The position numbers were made by a program, and so were the translations under genes. The notes below the pieces were generated by a model. The model was not told the DNA's origin. It saw only the letters and a list, made by a program, of their open reading frames with translations, and did not search any database. From JACVRW01 sp963751835 (GTDB taxonomy: Bacteria; Actinomycetota; Thermoleophilia; Solirubrobacterales; Thermoleophilaceae), in contig CAVVWD010000009.1 in the NCBI GenBank assembly GCA_963751835.1, positions 62,001 to 126,000 of the forward strand: 64,000 bases of DNA, written 5' to 3'. The first letter of the stretch is position 1; each line of letters starts with the position of its first letter. Of the stretch, positions 41,386-50,670 are shown piece after piece.

Positions 41386-42018
41386 TCAGCGTGCGGGAGC
41401 GTCGCGGGACTGGCGCGGGGCGAGTGTCGTTCTCGACAGCATGGGATAGGTGGCGCGGTAGCCGCGGCGGCGGGCAATCGGCGCGAGCGAGCTGAACACA
41501 ACGCGCTGGACAGCAGCCGGTGGTTTGCGGAACACGATCACGTCGGAGAACTCGGTAGCGAAGAGCGCCAGCTGGAGTGGATGCGGCATCCCGCGCTTGT
41601 TCACGTGTCCTTCGCGGCCGAGCCCGTACAGCGTTTCGATCATGTGGACGAAGCGCTCACCCGGCGTGATCTCCACGCGCACGATCGCGTCCACATCTCC
41701 CTCGTTCCACCAGTCGTGCCAGACGCCCGGCTCGATCTCCGCCCGCTCACCGGCTCGCAGAACCGACTTCCGACCGTCGCGCAGCACCGTCAGCTCGCCC
41801 TCCTGGACGCTGAAGCTCTCAAACAGCGCGGGATGCAAGTGCTCACCCGCCACACGCGCGCCGGGCAACGCGGTCAGGTCGGCGACCGCACGGCCCTCAT
41901 CGTTCAACCACGGCAGTTCAACGATGACTGCGTGCTCCAACGTCACCGGATTGGCCCAAACCTCGCCCGGCTCGATCGGACGGGTGTCAGCTGGGGCAGC
42001 CGGATCGGGATGCGACAT
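41386..42018 (-). CDS. Cupin protein with helical C-terminal extension
   Basis: A 210-residue cupin. Motif 1 is GEHLHPALFESFSVQEGELTVLRDG; motif 2 is AGERAEIEPGVWHDWWNEG. After the barrel comes VHMIETLYGLGREGHVNKRGMPHPLQLALFATEFSDVIVF, homologous to the extension of the cupin at 38063. A hydrophobic/basic tail ends the protein. The metal ligands look complete. It sits 4 bases downstream of the cNMP thioredoxin-reductase-like gene on the same strand, so it is the last gene of an exporter-reductase-cupin operon. Confidence 0.88.
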   Translation of the reverse strand: MSHPDPAAPADTRPIEPGEVWANPVTLEHAVIVELPWLNDEGRAVADLTALPGARVAGEHLHPALFESFSVQEGELTVLRDGRKSVLRAGERAEIEPGVWHDWWNEGDVDAIVRVEITPGERFVHMIETLYGLGREGHVNKRGMPHPLQLALFATEFSDVIVFRKPPAAVQRVVFSSLAPIARRRGYRATYPMLSRTTLAPRQSRDAPAR

Positions 42019-42022
42019 CCGC

Positions 42023-43732
42023 TCACACTACACCCGTTGGTCTCGTTTGGCGCGGATCGAGCGAGGCGTGAATGGAGCGGACCACCAGCGCGCCGTCCCC
42101 CACGGCCGCCGCAACGCGCTTGGTCGAGCCTCTGCGGACGTCGCCGATGGCAAAGACGCCGCAACGCGTGCACTCGAGCATCAGCGGGCCTCGCTCCGCA
42201 CCGTCCCAGTGTCGGGAGAAGTCCGCGTGGCGCCGCGCCTCCTCGCCGGTGACCACAAAGCCCTTGTCGTCCTGGCCGACGTAGTCGACCAGCCCCTCCG
42301 ACCTCGGCGAGGCGCCGATCATCGCGAACACCGCCGCGGTCGGGACGCGGCGATCGGGCCCCGCACCCGAGATCACGACAGCCTCGAGCTTCTCCTCACC
42401 CTCGAGCGCCCGCACCTCACACCCGGACCAGACGCGAACGTTCGACTTGGCCTCGATTTGATCGACCAGGTAGCGCGACATCGCCAACTCGAGTCTTCGC
42501 CGGGCGACGACGTGGACCTGGCCCGCGTGGTCGGCGAGCTTGACAACCGCCTGGCCGGCCGAGTTTCCTCCGCCGACGACGACGACGTCCTCCGCCGCCG
42601 AGCATTGCTGGGCCTCGATGTGGGTCGCGGCGTAATACAGGCCCTGCCCCTCGAATCGATCCGCATTGTCGGCCGGTAGTCGACGATAGTCCGCACCCGG
42701 GGCCAGGACCACGGATCGGCCCCGCACGCGCTGACCGTCGGCAAGCCGGATCTCGCGCAGGTCTCCGGCCTCTGGCTCCGAGACCTGAGATGCCTCGTGG
42801 ACGCTGGAGATCACGGCGCCGAACTTGCGCGCCTGGAGCGTCGCGCGCCGGGTGAGCTCGGAGCCGGTAAGGCCGGTGGGGAAGCCGAGGTAGTTCTCGA
42901 TTCGAGCGCTCGTGCCCGCCTGACCGCCCGGGGCGAACTGTTCGACCACAAGCGTGCTGAGACCCTCGGAGGAGGCGTAGACCGCAGCGGCCAGCCCGGC
43001 CGGACCGCCGCCGAGCACGACGACGTCGAAGCTCTGGCCGTCGACGTGCGCTCGGAGGCCCAGCTCCTCGGCGACCGAGGTCACCGTGGCTTGCCGGATG
43101 ACGCTGTCGGAACGGACCAGGACCGGGCAGTCGGCATCCCCGATGCCGAGTCCGTCGAGCAAGACCCTGCTCTCCTCGTCAGCGGCGAGGTCGTGCCAGG
43201 TGAAGGGAACGAGGTTGCGTTCCAGCAGCTCCCGTACCGTGAACGCCTCGCTCGACCATCGTGAGCCGATCAGGCGCTGCTGACCCAAGCCGCGACCCTG
43301 TAGCCACTCCCGGCGCGTGACCATCGTTCGCAGGAGGAGGTCGCCGAGCCCGGCAGCGGTCGCGACGACCCGGCGCACGTCCTCCGGTGGGAGCGCCAAG
43401 AGCGATGTCGCTTCGGCCGCGAACCCGGCGGCGAGGGTCGGCTCGCCCGTGAACATGGAGATATCGGCGGCGAAGGTCCCCTCCCTGCATTGGGTGAAGT
43501 AGCGGTCACCCTCCGGCGCTTGGTCGATGATGTCCAAGGCTCCGCTGAGGATCACGTACAGGGGGGTGTCGCGCTGGCCGTGCTCGAAAACGAGCTCCCC
43601 GCGCGCGAATGACAACTGGGTGCCGATCTCGGCGAGGTAGTCGACCTGCTCCGGCGTCAGGCGGGGGAAGAGCGTCGGATCGTCGGGATCCAGGAAGTCC
43701 TCTACCGGAGTCGGGGCGTAGTCGCCAGTCAT
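42023..43732 (-). CDS. cNMP-binding domain / glutaredoxin-like / thioredoxin-reductase-fold fusion
   Basis: A 569-residue fusion. Residues about 20-140 form a cyclic-nucleotide-binding barrel (GTQLSFARGELVFEHGQRDTPLYVILSGALDII). Residues about 165-235 are glutaredoxin-like (FTVRELLERNLVPFTWHDLAAD) with no Cys pair. The rest is a flavin reductase: FDVVVLGGGPAGLAAAVYASSEG (FAD), VVVVGGGNSAGQAVVKLA (NAD) and CGVFAIGDVRRGSTKRVAAAVGDGA. The redox CxxC of thioredoxin reductase is absent; the region reads GLYYAATHIEAQQCS with a single Cys, as in others of this fused family. The ATG at 43732 starts the domain cleanly. It is the middle gene between a DHA2 exporter and a cupin. Confidence 0.9.
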   Translation of the reverse strand: MTGDYAPTPVEDFLDPDDPTLFPRLTPEQVDYLAEIGTQLSFARGELVFEHGQRDTPLYVILSGALDIIDQAPEGDRYFTQCREGTFAADISMFTGEPTLAAGFAAEATSLLALPPEDVRRVVATAAGLGDLLLRTMVTRREWLQGRGLGQQRLIGSRWSSEAFTVRELLERNLVPFTWHDLAADEESRVLLDGLGIGDADCPVLVRSDSVIRQATVTSVAEELGLRAHVDGQSFDVVVLGGGPAGLAAAVYASSEGLSTLVVEQFAPGGQAGTSARIENYLGFPTGLTGSELTRRATLQARKFGAVISSVHEASQVSEPEAGDLREIRLADGQRVRGRSVVLAPGADYRRLPADNADRFEGQGLYYAATHIEAQQCSAAEDVVVVGGGNSAGQAVVKLADHAGQVHVVARRRLELAMSRYLVDQIEAKSNVRVWSGCEVRALEGEEKLEAVVISGAGPDRRVPTAAVFAMIGASPRSEGLVDYVGQDDKGFVVTGEEARRHADFSRHWDGAERGPLMLECTRCGVFAIGDVRRGSTKRVAAAVGDGALVVRSIHASLDPRQTRPTGVV

Positions 43733-43746
43733 TCTTCGCGTCGAGG

Positions 43747-45366
43747 CTAGGGCACCGAGCCGGCGCACCCGCCACAGCCGATCGTGACGCGCATGCCGGC
43801 CTCTTCGCACGGGTTGGCCACGGAGGCCGGCAGCGGGCGGGCCGTGAACGCCGGCCGCTCGGCCGTCGCGGCCATGACCGCAGGGGCAGGCTGGCCCACA
43901 CCGGCTAGGTCCGGTTCGACGACAGGTTCGGACACCGGCTCGGGAGCGAGTTGCGGAATCCGCGCCCGCAGGGTCGTGAACGCGACGGCGATCGCGACGA
44001 GCACCAGCCCGGCGCCGATGAGGTACGCGAGGTGATAGCCGGAGTTGAGCGCCTCCGCTGCCGGCTCGCCGTCGGCGAGCAGTCCCTCGGTGCGCTTGGT
44101 CGCGAACGTGGCGAGTACCGCCAGGCCGATCGCGCCACCCACCTGGACGCTGGTGTTGACCAGCCCGGAGGCCAGCCCCGAGTCGCTCTCGGTGACGCCC
44201 GACATGGCGAGGGTCATCAGCGACGGGAAGCCGAGCCCTGCCCCGAGGCCGATCAGGATCATCGAGGGCAGGAGGTCGAAGACGTAGTTCGCATCGATGG
44301 GCGTCCGAGCCAGCCAGAGCAGCCCGGCGACGATGAAGAACATTGCGGGGACGAGCGTCGCCTCCGGCCCGTACTTCAGGTTGAGCTGGCCGGTGAAGCG
44401 GAAGGACATGGTGCCCATGACGATCGTCAGCGGCAGGTATGCGAGGCCGACCTGCAGCGCGTCGTAGCCGAGGATGCGCTGCATGTAGAGGGCGCCGAGG
44501 AAGAACATCGCGAACATCCCTACCACCAGCAGGGCCTGGACCAGGTTCGCCCCGGAGACCTGCCGCGAGCGAAACAGGCGCAGCGGCATCAACGGATTCG
44601 CCACCCGCGCCTGGCGGCCGACGAAGGCGGTCAGCAAGCCGATCGAGATCGCTCCGAAGAGGAGCGTCTGGCTCGACCCCCAGCCCTCCTCGGCCACGCC
44701 GAGAATCGTGTAGACGAAGAGCATCAGGCCGCCGGTCAACAGAACCGCCCCTGGGAGGTCGGCGCCCGCAGTGAGCCCGATGCCCTCGCGGTCGGGAACG
44801 AGCCTGATCGCGGCCAGCGCGGTCGCAACGCCGATCGGGATGTTCACGAAGAAGATCCAGTGCCAGTTGATCGCCTCCGTCAGCACGCCGCCGAGCAGCA
44901 GCCCGATCGAGCCGCCCGCAACCGCTACGAACGTGTAAACCCCGATCGCCTTCGCCTGTTCGCGGGGCTCCGGGAACATGGTCACGATCATCCCGAGGAT
45001 CACCGCGGAGGTCAGCGCCCCGCCCACGCCCTGAACGAAGCGGGCGCCGATCAGCACAGCCTGGCTCTGGGCGAGCGCGCAGAGCAGCGAAGCGCCGGTG
45101 AACACTCCGAGGCCGATCAGAAAGATGCGCCGCTGGCCAATCAGGTCACCGATCCGACCCGAAAGCAGGAGCAGGCCGCCGAACGCGATCAGGTACGCGT
45201 TGACCACCCACGCGAGGTCGTTCTGCGAGAAACCAAGGTCCTCCTGGATCGTCGGGAGGGCGACGTTGACGATCGTCGCGTCGAGGACGATCATCAGCAT
45301 CCCGACGCAGAGGACGTACAGGGCCAGCGAGCGTCGCCGGTCGGAAATCTCAGCGCGTTGCTGCAT
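43747..45366 (-). CDS. DHA2-type MFS exporter with Cys-containing C-terminal tail
   Basis: A 539-residue, 14-helix exporter: MLMIVLDATIVNVALPTIQEDL, GRIGDLIGQRRIFLIGLGVF, GARFVQGVGGALTSAVILG, NWHWIFFVNIPIG and SGVTESDSGLASGLVNTSVQVGGAIGLAVLATFAT. After the last helix there is a long soluble tail (PQLAPEPVSEPVVEPDLAG...) ending NPCEEAGMRVTIGCGGCAG. Three Cys in the tail are unusual for this family. The reductase starts 14 bases after its stop, so the two are co-transcribed. An exporter coupled to a flavin reductase suggests handling of a redox-active compound, which is inference. Confidence 0.92.
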   Translation of the reverse strand: MQQRAEISDRRRSLALYVLCVGMLMIVLDATIVNVALPTIQEDLGFSQNDLAWVVNAYLIAFGGLLLLSGRIGDLIGQRRIFLIGLGVFTGASLLCALAQSQAVLIGARFVQGVGGALTSAVILGMIVTMFPEPREQAKAIGVYTFVAVAGGSIGLLLGGVLTEAINWHWIFFVNIPIGVATALAAIRLVPDREGIGLTAGADLPGAVLLTGGLMLFVYTILGVAEEGWGSSQTLLFGAISIGLLTAFVGRQARVANPLMPLRLFRSRQVSGANLVQALLVVGMFAMFFLGALYMQRILGYDALQVGLAYLPLTIVMGTMSFRFTGQLNLKYGPEATLVPAMFFIVAGLLWLARTPIDANYVFDLLPSMILIGLGAGLGFPSLMTLAMSGVTESDSGLASGLVNTSVQVGGAIGLAVLATFATKRTEGLLADGEPAAEALNSGYHLAYLIGAGLVLVAIAVAFTTLRARIPQLAPEPVSEPVVEPDLAGVGQPAPAVMAATAERPAFTARPLPASVANPCEEAGMRVTIGCGGCAGSVP

Positions 45367-45499
45367 CTATCTCCGTTGAGGTGATTGCCATTGCCCATAA
45401 GGACCGGCTCGCGACACGGGAATCATCGGCGGACAGTTGGGTTGGCGTGACCGCGCGCCGAATCGCCGATCGGGCCGCGCGCCGGCGCCGAGACCGGAG

Positions 45500-45998
45500 C
45501 TACGTCGAGGCGCGGAACGAGCCGCGCATCGTCAACGGCTCGCCGTCGAAGAACTCGCTGCCGAGCACCGCGCGCACCCGGAACCGGACCGCGAGCCGGC
45601 GGCCGCAGCGGACAGCGCCGAAGGAGATCTGCCCGCTCGCCTCCTCCTCCGCGGAGGACGCCTCGTTGTCGGAGTCGAACGCGAACACCTCTGCGCCGGT
45701 CGGCCGATTGAAGACGAACGAGTGAGGGAAGCGCACCACCGGGCGTCGCTTGACGTCGGCGACCACGACGCGGAGCTGCCAGAACGGACCCCCGCGAACT
45801 CCGACGCGGATATGCAGCGTCCGTCGTGGCACACCGCGCTCCCAGGGCCCGCAGTTCACGCGCAGGCTCGGCGCAAACGGCACGGCGGAGCCGTCCGCAC
45901 GCGTAAAGGCGACCGTGTTCGTGACGCTCAGACCGGCCGCCGAGGCCTCCGGCCAGGCCAGCAGCCCGAGCAGCCCGATGAGGAGGAGCCGCCGCATG
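45500..45998 (-). CDS. Secreted beta-rich protein
   Basis: A 165-residue exported protein: signal RRLLLIGLLGLLAWPEASA, then GLSVTNTVAFTRADG, LHIRVGVRGGPFWQLRVVVADV, VVRFPHSFVFNRPTGAEVFAFDSDNEASSAEEEASGQISF and LAVRFRVRAVLGSEFFDG. Alternating strands suggest a beta-sandwich. Two Cys (VNCGPW and VRCGRR) may pair. The ATG at 45998 is preferred over upstream starts because the hydrophobic core begins directly after it. Family not recognised. Confidence 0.65.
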
Positions 45999-46110
45999 AC
46001 TTCGCGCAAGTATCCCTGAGCCTCGGTGGGAGTCAGAACGCCGTTGCTCCATGCGCTCGCAGGGACCTGACGACGCTCCGTCGCACTCGTACTGCAACGG
46101 CCGCTGATTC

Positions 46111-46488
46111 CCGGCGCGGCTCCAACGCGCGAGCGCAACGGCCGCCGAGCTCGCCGAGCGCCTCGCCCGGCACGCCGAGGTGACGGTCGTGCGCTACCCC
46201 GGCCGGCCCGACCATCCGACCCACGCGACGGCCCGCAGCTTCATGTCCGGCTTCGGCGCCGTCGTCTCCTTCGACGTGCAAGGCGGCGCCGAACGCGCCG
46301 ACGCCATCTGCCGATCGGTGCGGATCATCCGCCACGCCACGAGCCTGGGTGGCGTCGAGTCGACCCTCGAACGCCGCGCCGCCGTCGCCGGCCAGACCCA
46401 CCTGCCGCCCGGACTTCTACGGCTCAGCGTCGGCTGCGAACATCCCGACGACCTCTGGCGCGACCTCCAACAGACCCTCACACCATGA
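46111..46488 (+). pseudogene. Cystathionine gamma-synthase/lyase family, C-terminal fragment
   Basis: The frame reads RLQRASATAAELAERLARHAEVTVVRYPGRPDHP, then SGFGAVVSFDVQGG, VRIIRHATSLGGVESTLERRAA and LPPGLLRLSVGCEHPDDLWRDL. These are the last 120 residues of a trans-sulfuration PLP enzyme (Cys/Met metabolism family), including the SLGG-EST substrate loop. The PLP-lysine domain is missing and no start codon opens the fragment sensibly. Its stop overlaps the MOSC gene's ATG (ATGA), showing that an intact copy once preceded MOSC in an operon. Confidence 0.75.
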
Positions 46489-47282
46489 CCCCGCCATCCA
46501 GTCCCGACGACACCGAGCGCGCCACGCTCGCCGCCTGCATCGCGCACGTCGCCGGCGCTTCAGCGAGCGACGTCCCGCTCGACCCCGAGCAGCAGCGCGC
46601 GTGGCTCGGCGAGCGCGGGCTCGGGCTCGTGCCCGTGCAGGACGCGGCAACGTTCAGTTGGGCGGGACCGTGGATCGCCCGCCGCCCAGCGCGCGACGGC
46701 AGCGGCCCGCGCGCCGTCGTCATGTTCGGCGTGCCGTCGGGCGCGATCTGGGACCCCTCCGACACCACCGACGAGATCCTCGACGGCTCCGTCCTGGCGG
46801 CCCTGGACCTGGCAGCATGGCCGCCGCAAACCGCGGCCGACGCCGGCATCGGCCTCGTCGAAGCGCTCGTCCTCGCCCCGACCGCCGAGGCGCCCGTGAT
46901 GCTCGTCGACGAGGCCGTCGCAATCGTGGGACGAGGCCTACAAGGCGACCGCTATGCCGACGGGACCGGGACCTTCGCCTCCGGCCGGTCAGGCAGCGCA
47001 CTCACGCTGATCGACGCCGCCGTCCTGGACACCTTCGACGGCGACCTCGACCACCGCCGCAACGTCGTCGTCCGAGGAACCGACCTCAACGCACTCGTCG
47101 GCCACGAGTTCACGCTCGGCGAAGCACGCTGCCGCGGCCGCCGACTGTGCGAACCATGCGCCCACCTCGACCGCCTCAATGGCGGCGGCATTCTCCGACC
47201 GCTCGTGCACCGCGGAGGACTGCGCGCAGACGTCATCCGCGACGGCACGATCCGCCTCGGCGACCGGCTCACACCCGCCTGA
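46485..47282 (+). CDS. MOSC domain protein
   Basis: A 265-residue protein. The C-terminal half is a MOSC domain: GRGLQGDRYADGTGTFAS, ALTLIDAAVLDTF, HRRNVVVRGTDLNALVGHEFTLGEARCRGRRLCEPCAHLDRL, and GLRADVIRDGTIRLGD. The Cys-x-x-Cys in RRLCEPCAHL includes the residue that coordinates molybdenum cofactor sulfur in this family. The N-terminal 110 residues are a separate domain of unknown type (LGERGLGLVPVQDAATFSWAGPWIARRP). MOSC proteins transfer sulfur or reduce N-hydroxylated compounds. It overlaps the cystathionine-synthase fragment by four bases. Confidence 0.88.
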   Translation: MTPPSSPDDTERATLAACIAHVAGASASDVPLDPEQQRAWLGERGLGLVPVQDAATFSWAGPWIARRPARDGSGPRAVVMFGVPSGAIWDPSDTTDEILDGSVLAALDLAAWPPQTAADAGIGLVEALVLAPTAEAPVMLVDEAVAIVGRGLQGDRYADGTGTFASGRSGSALTLIDAAVLDTFDGDLDHRRNVVVRGTDLNALVGHEFTLGEARCRGRRLCEPCAHLDRLNGGGILRPLVHRGGLRADVIRDGTIRLGDRLTPA

Positions 47283-47453
47283 AGATCAGAACCAGAGCTG
47301 GCTTGATCGCGGGATCCACTCGCAGGCCTCTCGCCCCGGCGAACCGGGTGACCCGCTACGCGGCCAGTTTCGCTTCGAAGCAGGAGCGAGCGGTTCCGCG
47401 CGCCGCGGGCCGGCCATCGCTAATCGCGCGAAGCGGCACTGCCGGCATTCCGC

Positions 47454-47879
47454 CTATGGCGGCAACCCGGCGGCCTGGCGCGCCCCGTCGGGGTCGGCAA
47501 AGGATTGGACGCGCACGACCCGCCCATCGCGGACGGTCAAGAGCGAGGATCGGGTCTCATCGACTTCGAGCTCGTGCGTCCGGCCGACGATGTGTACGAC
47601 GACCGCTACCTGATCACCGGCGTCGTCGAACCTCAGCGTCTCAACCCGGTACCTCTCCCAAGCCGACAGGAACTCACCCCAGAAGCGCCGCACGCCGTCA
47701 AAGCCTCGGTAACTGTCGACGGCAAGCAATGACTCAGTCACCGGGACCCATTCGATCTCCGGGTCCAAGAAACGGCCGAGAGCGTCATCGGACATGCGCT
47801 GCTCGAACTCTTGTGTGGAGCCCTCGCTCGCAAGCTCCGCGTAGAGTCGGCGGGCCAGTTCAACGTTCTCGTGTGACAC
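47454..47879 (-). CDS. SnoaL-like (NTF2-fold) protein
   Basis: An NTF2-fold protein of about 141 residues: VSHENVELARRLYAELASEG at the start, then DPEIEWVPVTESLLAVDSYRGFDGVRRFWGEFLSAWERYRVETL, VAVVVHIVGRTHELEVDETRSSLLTVRDGRVVRVQSFADPDGA. This is the common actinobacterial SnoaL-like subgroup. The GTG at 47879 is chosen because SHENVE is the family's normal start; an ATG at 47900 adds seven residues. It is divergent from a methyltransferase. Function unknown. Confidence 0.85.
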   Translation of the reverse strand: MSHENVELARRLYAELASEGSTQEFEQRMSDDALGRFLDPEIEWVPVTESLLAVDSYRGFDGVRRFWGEFLSAWERYRVETLRFDDAGDQVAVVVHIVGRTHELEVDETRSSLLTVRDGRVVRVQSFADPDGARQAAGLPP

Positions 47880-47936
47880 CGCGTTCCCAGTGTTTCGCAT
47901 CGCGTCGCGCTGCCCTGGTTGATTAGCATCGCGTCG

Positions 47937-48722
47937 GTGTCCTCGCCGGACAGGCTGGACTTCTACGACGGCGAGTTGCGCGCTCACCACGAGCACCTTC
48001 GCGCGGCCTACGGGATCAGCCCCGGTGACGAGGTAGTCGACATCGGGTGCGGAACCGGGCTGACGACGCGCGAGGCGGCGCGCGCCGCGGCGCCGGGCCG
48101 CGTTGTCGGCGTCGACGTATCCGAGCGCATGCTCGAGCGCGCCCGTCAGCTGACGGCGGCCGAACGGCTCGACAACATCCGGTACGAGCTAGGCGACGCC
48201 CAGGTCCATCGCTTCGACCCCGCCGGCTTCGACGTGGCGATCAGCCGCTTCGGGACGATGTTTTTCTCCGATCCGCCCGCCGCGTTCGCCAACATCGCCG
48301 CCGCCCTTCGACCCGAGGCGCGCTTGGTGATGCTCGTCTGGCAGCGACACGAGCACAACGAATGGGCGCGGGCGATCGACGCCGCGCTTGGGGACGCGGC
48401 GCAGCCACCGCAGCCGGGCGCGGACCCGTTCTCGCTCGGCGATGCCGAAGCCACCGCGGGCATCCTCGAGGGCGCCGGCTTCGACGGGATGCGCTTCGAG
48501 GACGTCCACGAGCCGGTCCTCTACGGACACGACCTCGACGCCGCGCTCGCGTTCGTACGGGGGTTTCAGGACACGAGCGTGGCCCTCGCGAGCCTGAGCG
48601 ACGCCGAGGCGGCTCGTACCGTCGAGCGCCTGCGCGAGATGCTCGCGGCGCACTACAGCGACGAGCGCGGCGTGATCCTCGATTCGCGTTCCTGGTTGAT
48701 CACGGCCCGGCGACGCCGCTAA
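47937..48722 (+). CDS. SAM-dependent methyltransferase
   Basis: A class I methyltransferase of 261 residues: DEVVDIGCGTGLTTREAARAAAPGRVVGVDVSERMLERARQL (SAM loop and acidic strand 2), RYELGDAQVHRF, FDVAISRFGTMFFSDPPAAFANIAAALRPEARLVMLVWQ (motif IV onward). The closing segment RGVILDSRSWLITARR is typical. The GTG at 47937 starts just before the domain; a TTG at 47919 is possible. Same general fold as the enzyme at 17771, but of a different subgroup. A hairpin follows the stop. Confidence 0.9.
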   Translation: MSSPDRLDFYDGELRAHHEHLRAAYGISPGDEVVDIGCGTGLTTREAARAAAPGRVVGVDVSERMLERARQLTAAERLDNIRYELGDAQVHRFDPAGFDVAISRFGTMFFSDPPAAFANIAAALRPEARLVMLVWQRHEHNEWARAIDAALGDAAQPPQPGADPFSLGDAEATAGILEGAGFDGMRFEDVHEPVLYGHDLDAALAFVRGFQDTSVALASLSDAEAARTVERLREMLAAHYSDERGVILDSRSWLITARRRR

Positions 48723-48738
48723 GACATCGACAACATGC

Positions 48739-48758
48739 GCCAAGGGCTCGGCCTTGGC
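48739..48758. terminator. Hairpin after the methyltransferase
   Basis: GCCAAGG and CCTTGGC form a perfect 7-bp stem around GCTCGG, 17 bases past the methyltransferase stop. No T-run. Confidence 0.5.
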
Positions 48759-48899
48759 CCGCTCGGTAGGCACCGTGACCCCGCCCCGCTTTCGCTTCAA
48801 CAGGAGGGGCCTGCCCACGGAGCCCCAGCTGCTCCTCCTCCCTTAAAGCGGCAGGCTCAGCGTCGGCGGAAGATTCGTCGCCACAGCGAATCGCGATGG

Positions 48900-49427
48900 T
48901 CAGGACTGCCCTTCGCGCTCCTGCTCCGACGCGATCTGCTGCACGAGGCTGACGCCGACGCCGAAGGCCCGTGCGAACTCGTCGGCGTCGCGAAGGGGGT
49001 CGATGAACTTCTCAAGCTGGGGGTCATACAACTGCCACCCTGTTTCCTCGCGGATTACGTTCGACGCCTTCGCGATCTCCTCCGCAAGACGCTTCGGGTC
49101 GAGCGACTCCCGGTAGGGGAAGTTGATCGAAGCTTGCTCGTCAGAGAGCGTGATCTGGAGGCCGCCCTCTTCCATCAGCTCGATGTCCCGGTGCTTCGCC
49201 CGCGCCTCCTCGACGCTGATGCCATTCTGCTCGGCGATCACGTCGAACTTGATCTTGGATTCCGTGTAGTTGGAATTCGTGGCAATCAGCGCGTCCGCGA
49301 TTCGCCGGTTGCGCTCGGCGATCACCGGGTCAGGCGCGGCGGTCTCCTCACGCTCCTCCAGGCGCTCCAGCGTTTCCATCGGATCCTCGCCCGGCTGCGT
49401 GCTGAGCATGTAGAGGTCGTAGCTCAC
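48900..49427 (-). CDS. Conserved hypothetical protein
   Basis: A 175-residue soluble protein: SYDLYMLSTQPGEDPMETLERLEEREE at the start, TESKIKFDVIAEQNGISVEEARAKHRDIELMEE in the middle, then GLQITLSDEQASINFPYRES, LAEEIAKASNVIREETGWQLYDPQLEKFIDP. Helices dominate, with a short beta pair. The composition (more Glu, Lys, Asn and Ile) differs from neighbours. I do not recognise a named domain. No signal or membrane segment. Confidence 0.7.
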   Translation of the reverse strand: MSYDLYMLSTQPGEDPMETLERLEEREETAAPDPVIAERNRRIADALIATNSNYTESKIKFDVIAEQNGISVEEARAKHRDIELMEEGGLQITLSDEQASINFPYRESLDPKRLAEEIAKASNVIREETGWQLYDPQLEKFIDPLRDADEFARAFGVGVSLVQQIASEQEREGQS

Positions 49428-49502
49428 GGCCGCACCGTATGCGATAGCGCGACTGCCGCTTCCGCCTGGTTGCGCAAGCGGCTGTCGGATCCCGTCGCGT
49501 GG

Positions 49503-50505
49503 CTAGGTCGGCGACGTTTGGCTGTGTTGGCTTGGGCGAGCGGGGGCGAAGAAGTCGATGAGCAGCTGGGTGACACGCTCAGCCTCGTCATGGTGGACCC
49601 AGTGCGAGGCGTCGTCCAGGCGCTCGACGCGGTCGAGGTTGGGCACGTCGTCGCGGTGGGGTTCGGCCAGTGTCGGGCCGAGGTAGCGATCGCGCTGGCC
49701 CCAGATGACCAGGGTGGGCGCCGAGATCGGGCGAAGCTCCGTCTTGGTGCCCTTAGGCGGTCGCACCGCTGCGCGGTAGTAGTTGATCATCGCGGTCGCT
49801 GCCCCCGGCTGCGACCAGGCCTCGACGTACCGATCCATCTCCTGCGCGGTGTACGGGGGGCGGGCGTCGCGCAGGAAGTTGTTTGAAGAACTGCCAGTTC
49901 TTGGCGCGCACGTGGCGCTCAGGCAGATCCGGGGGCTGGAAGTAGAAGAAGTACCAGGACCTCTGCAGCTGGCGCGGGTGGCGCAGTCCTTCGTTGAGCT
50001 TTCGCGGATGGGCCGCGTCGAGGATGGCCAGCCGGTCGACCACCTCCGGGTGGTTCATCGCGGCGGTCCAAGCGGCCGTTCCGCCCCAGTCGTGACCGAC
50101 CAACAGCGCGGACTCGGCACCGCGTTCGTGGACGAGGCCGCGGACATCGGCGGCCAGCTTGTCGGCGGTGTAGGCGGCGCGCCCGTCCGGCCGCGACGAG
50201 AGGTTGTAGCCGCGCAGGTCGGGCGCGACGACGCGGAAGCCCGCTGCCGCGAGCGGCGCGATCTGCAGCCGCCAGCCGTACCAGAACTCCGGGAAGCCGT
50301 GCAGCAGGACGAGCAGCGGCCCGTCCCCGGCCTCGACGTAGTGCAACTTGACGTCGCCGACCTCGGCGAAGCCCTCCGCAAGTTCGATGGGGACGTCTGC
50401 TGCCAGGCTGCTGAACGCGTCTGCGGAGCCTGGCGGCCGGTTCGGCGCCCCAGAGGCGGAGCCGGGACCTTCCGACGACGGCGCGGTGCCGGGTGACGAG
50501 CTCAT
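49503..50505 (-). CDS. Epoxide-hydrolase-type alpha/beta hydrolase, frameshifted
   Basis: The N-terminal two-thirds reads VKLHYVEAGDGPLLVLLHGFPEFWYGWRLQIAPLAAAGFRVVAPDLRGYN with the oxyanion HGFPE, then LLVGHDWGGTAAWTAAMNHP with an Asp nucleophile. This is the epoxide hydrolase/haloalkane dehalogenase group. The C-terminal third is in another frame: FLRDARPPYTAQEMDRYVEAWSQPGAATAMINYYRAA, PTLVIWGQRDRYLG (acid) and DDASHWVHHDEAERV (His). The shift is near 49875-49886. Restoring one base would give about 330 residues with a full triad. The ATG at 50505 follows GGAAGGAG. Confidence 0.82.
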
Positions 50506-50587
50506 GAGGATCTCCTTCCCAAGATTGAGCGTCATGACGCCCGAAGGTTGGACTCGTCGCCCCTCGTTTCGCGCCGTTCGACGCGGC

Positions 50588-50645
50588 CACGACGACGGGG
50601 ACGACGGGCATGACGGGGACGACGGGCACCAGGACGACGACGACT
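50588..50645. repeat. Low-complexity GAC-rich tract
   Basis: Imperfect tandem GAC/GGGGAC units, about 58 bases, lie just upstream of the epoxide-hydrolase gene and end in a run of GAC. Coding versions would be Asp/Gly-rich on one strand and Val/Pro-rich on the other, and no gene is supported there. Confidence 0.7.
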
Positions 50646-50670
50646 AAAGAACCCGGGTACGCTGGCCGAT

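Noticed and set aside
50588..50645. GAC tandem tract as a CRISPR-like or coding repeat
   Set aside because: Units are short and irregular, without spacers; no gene reads through in either direction.
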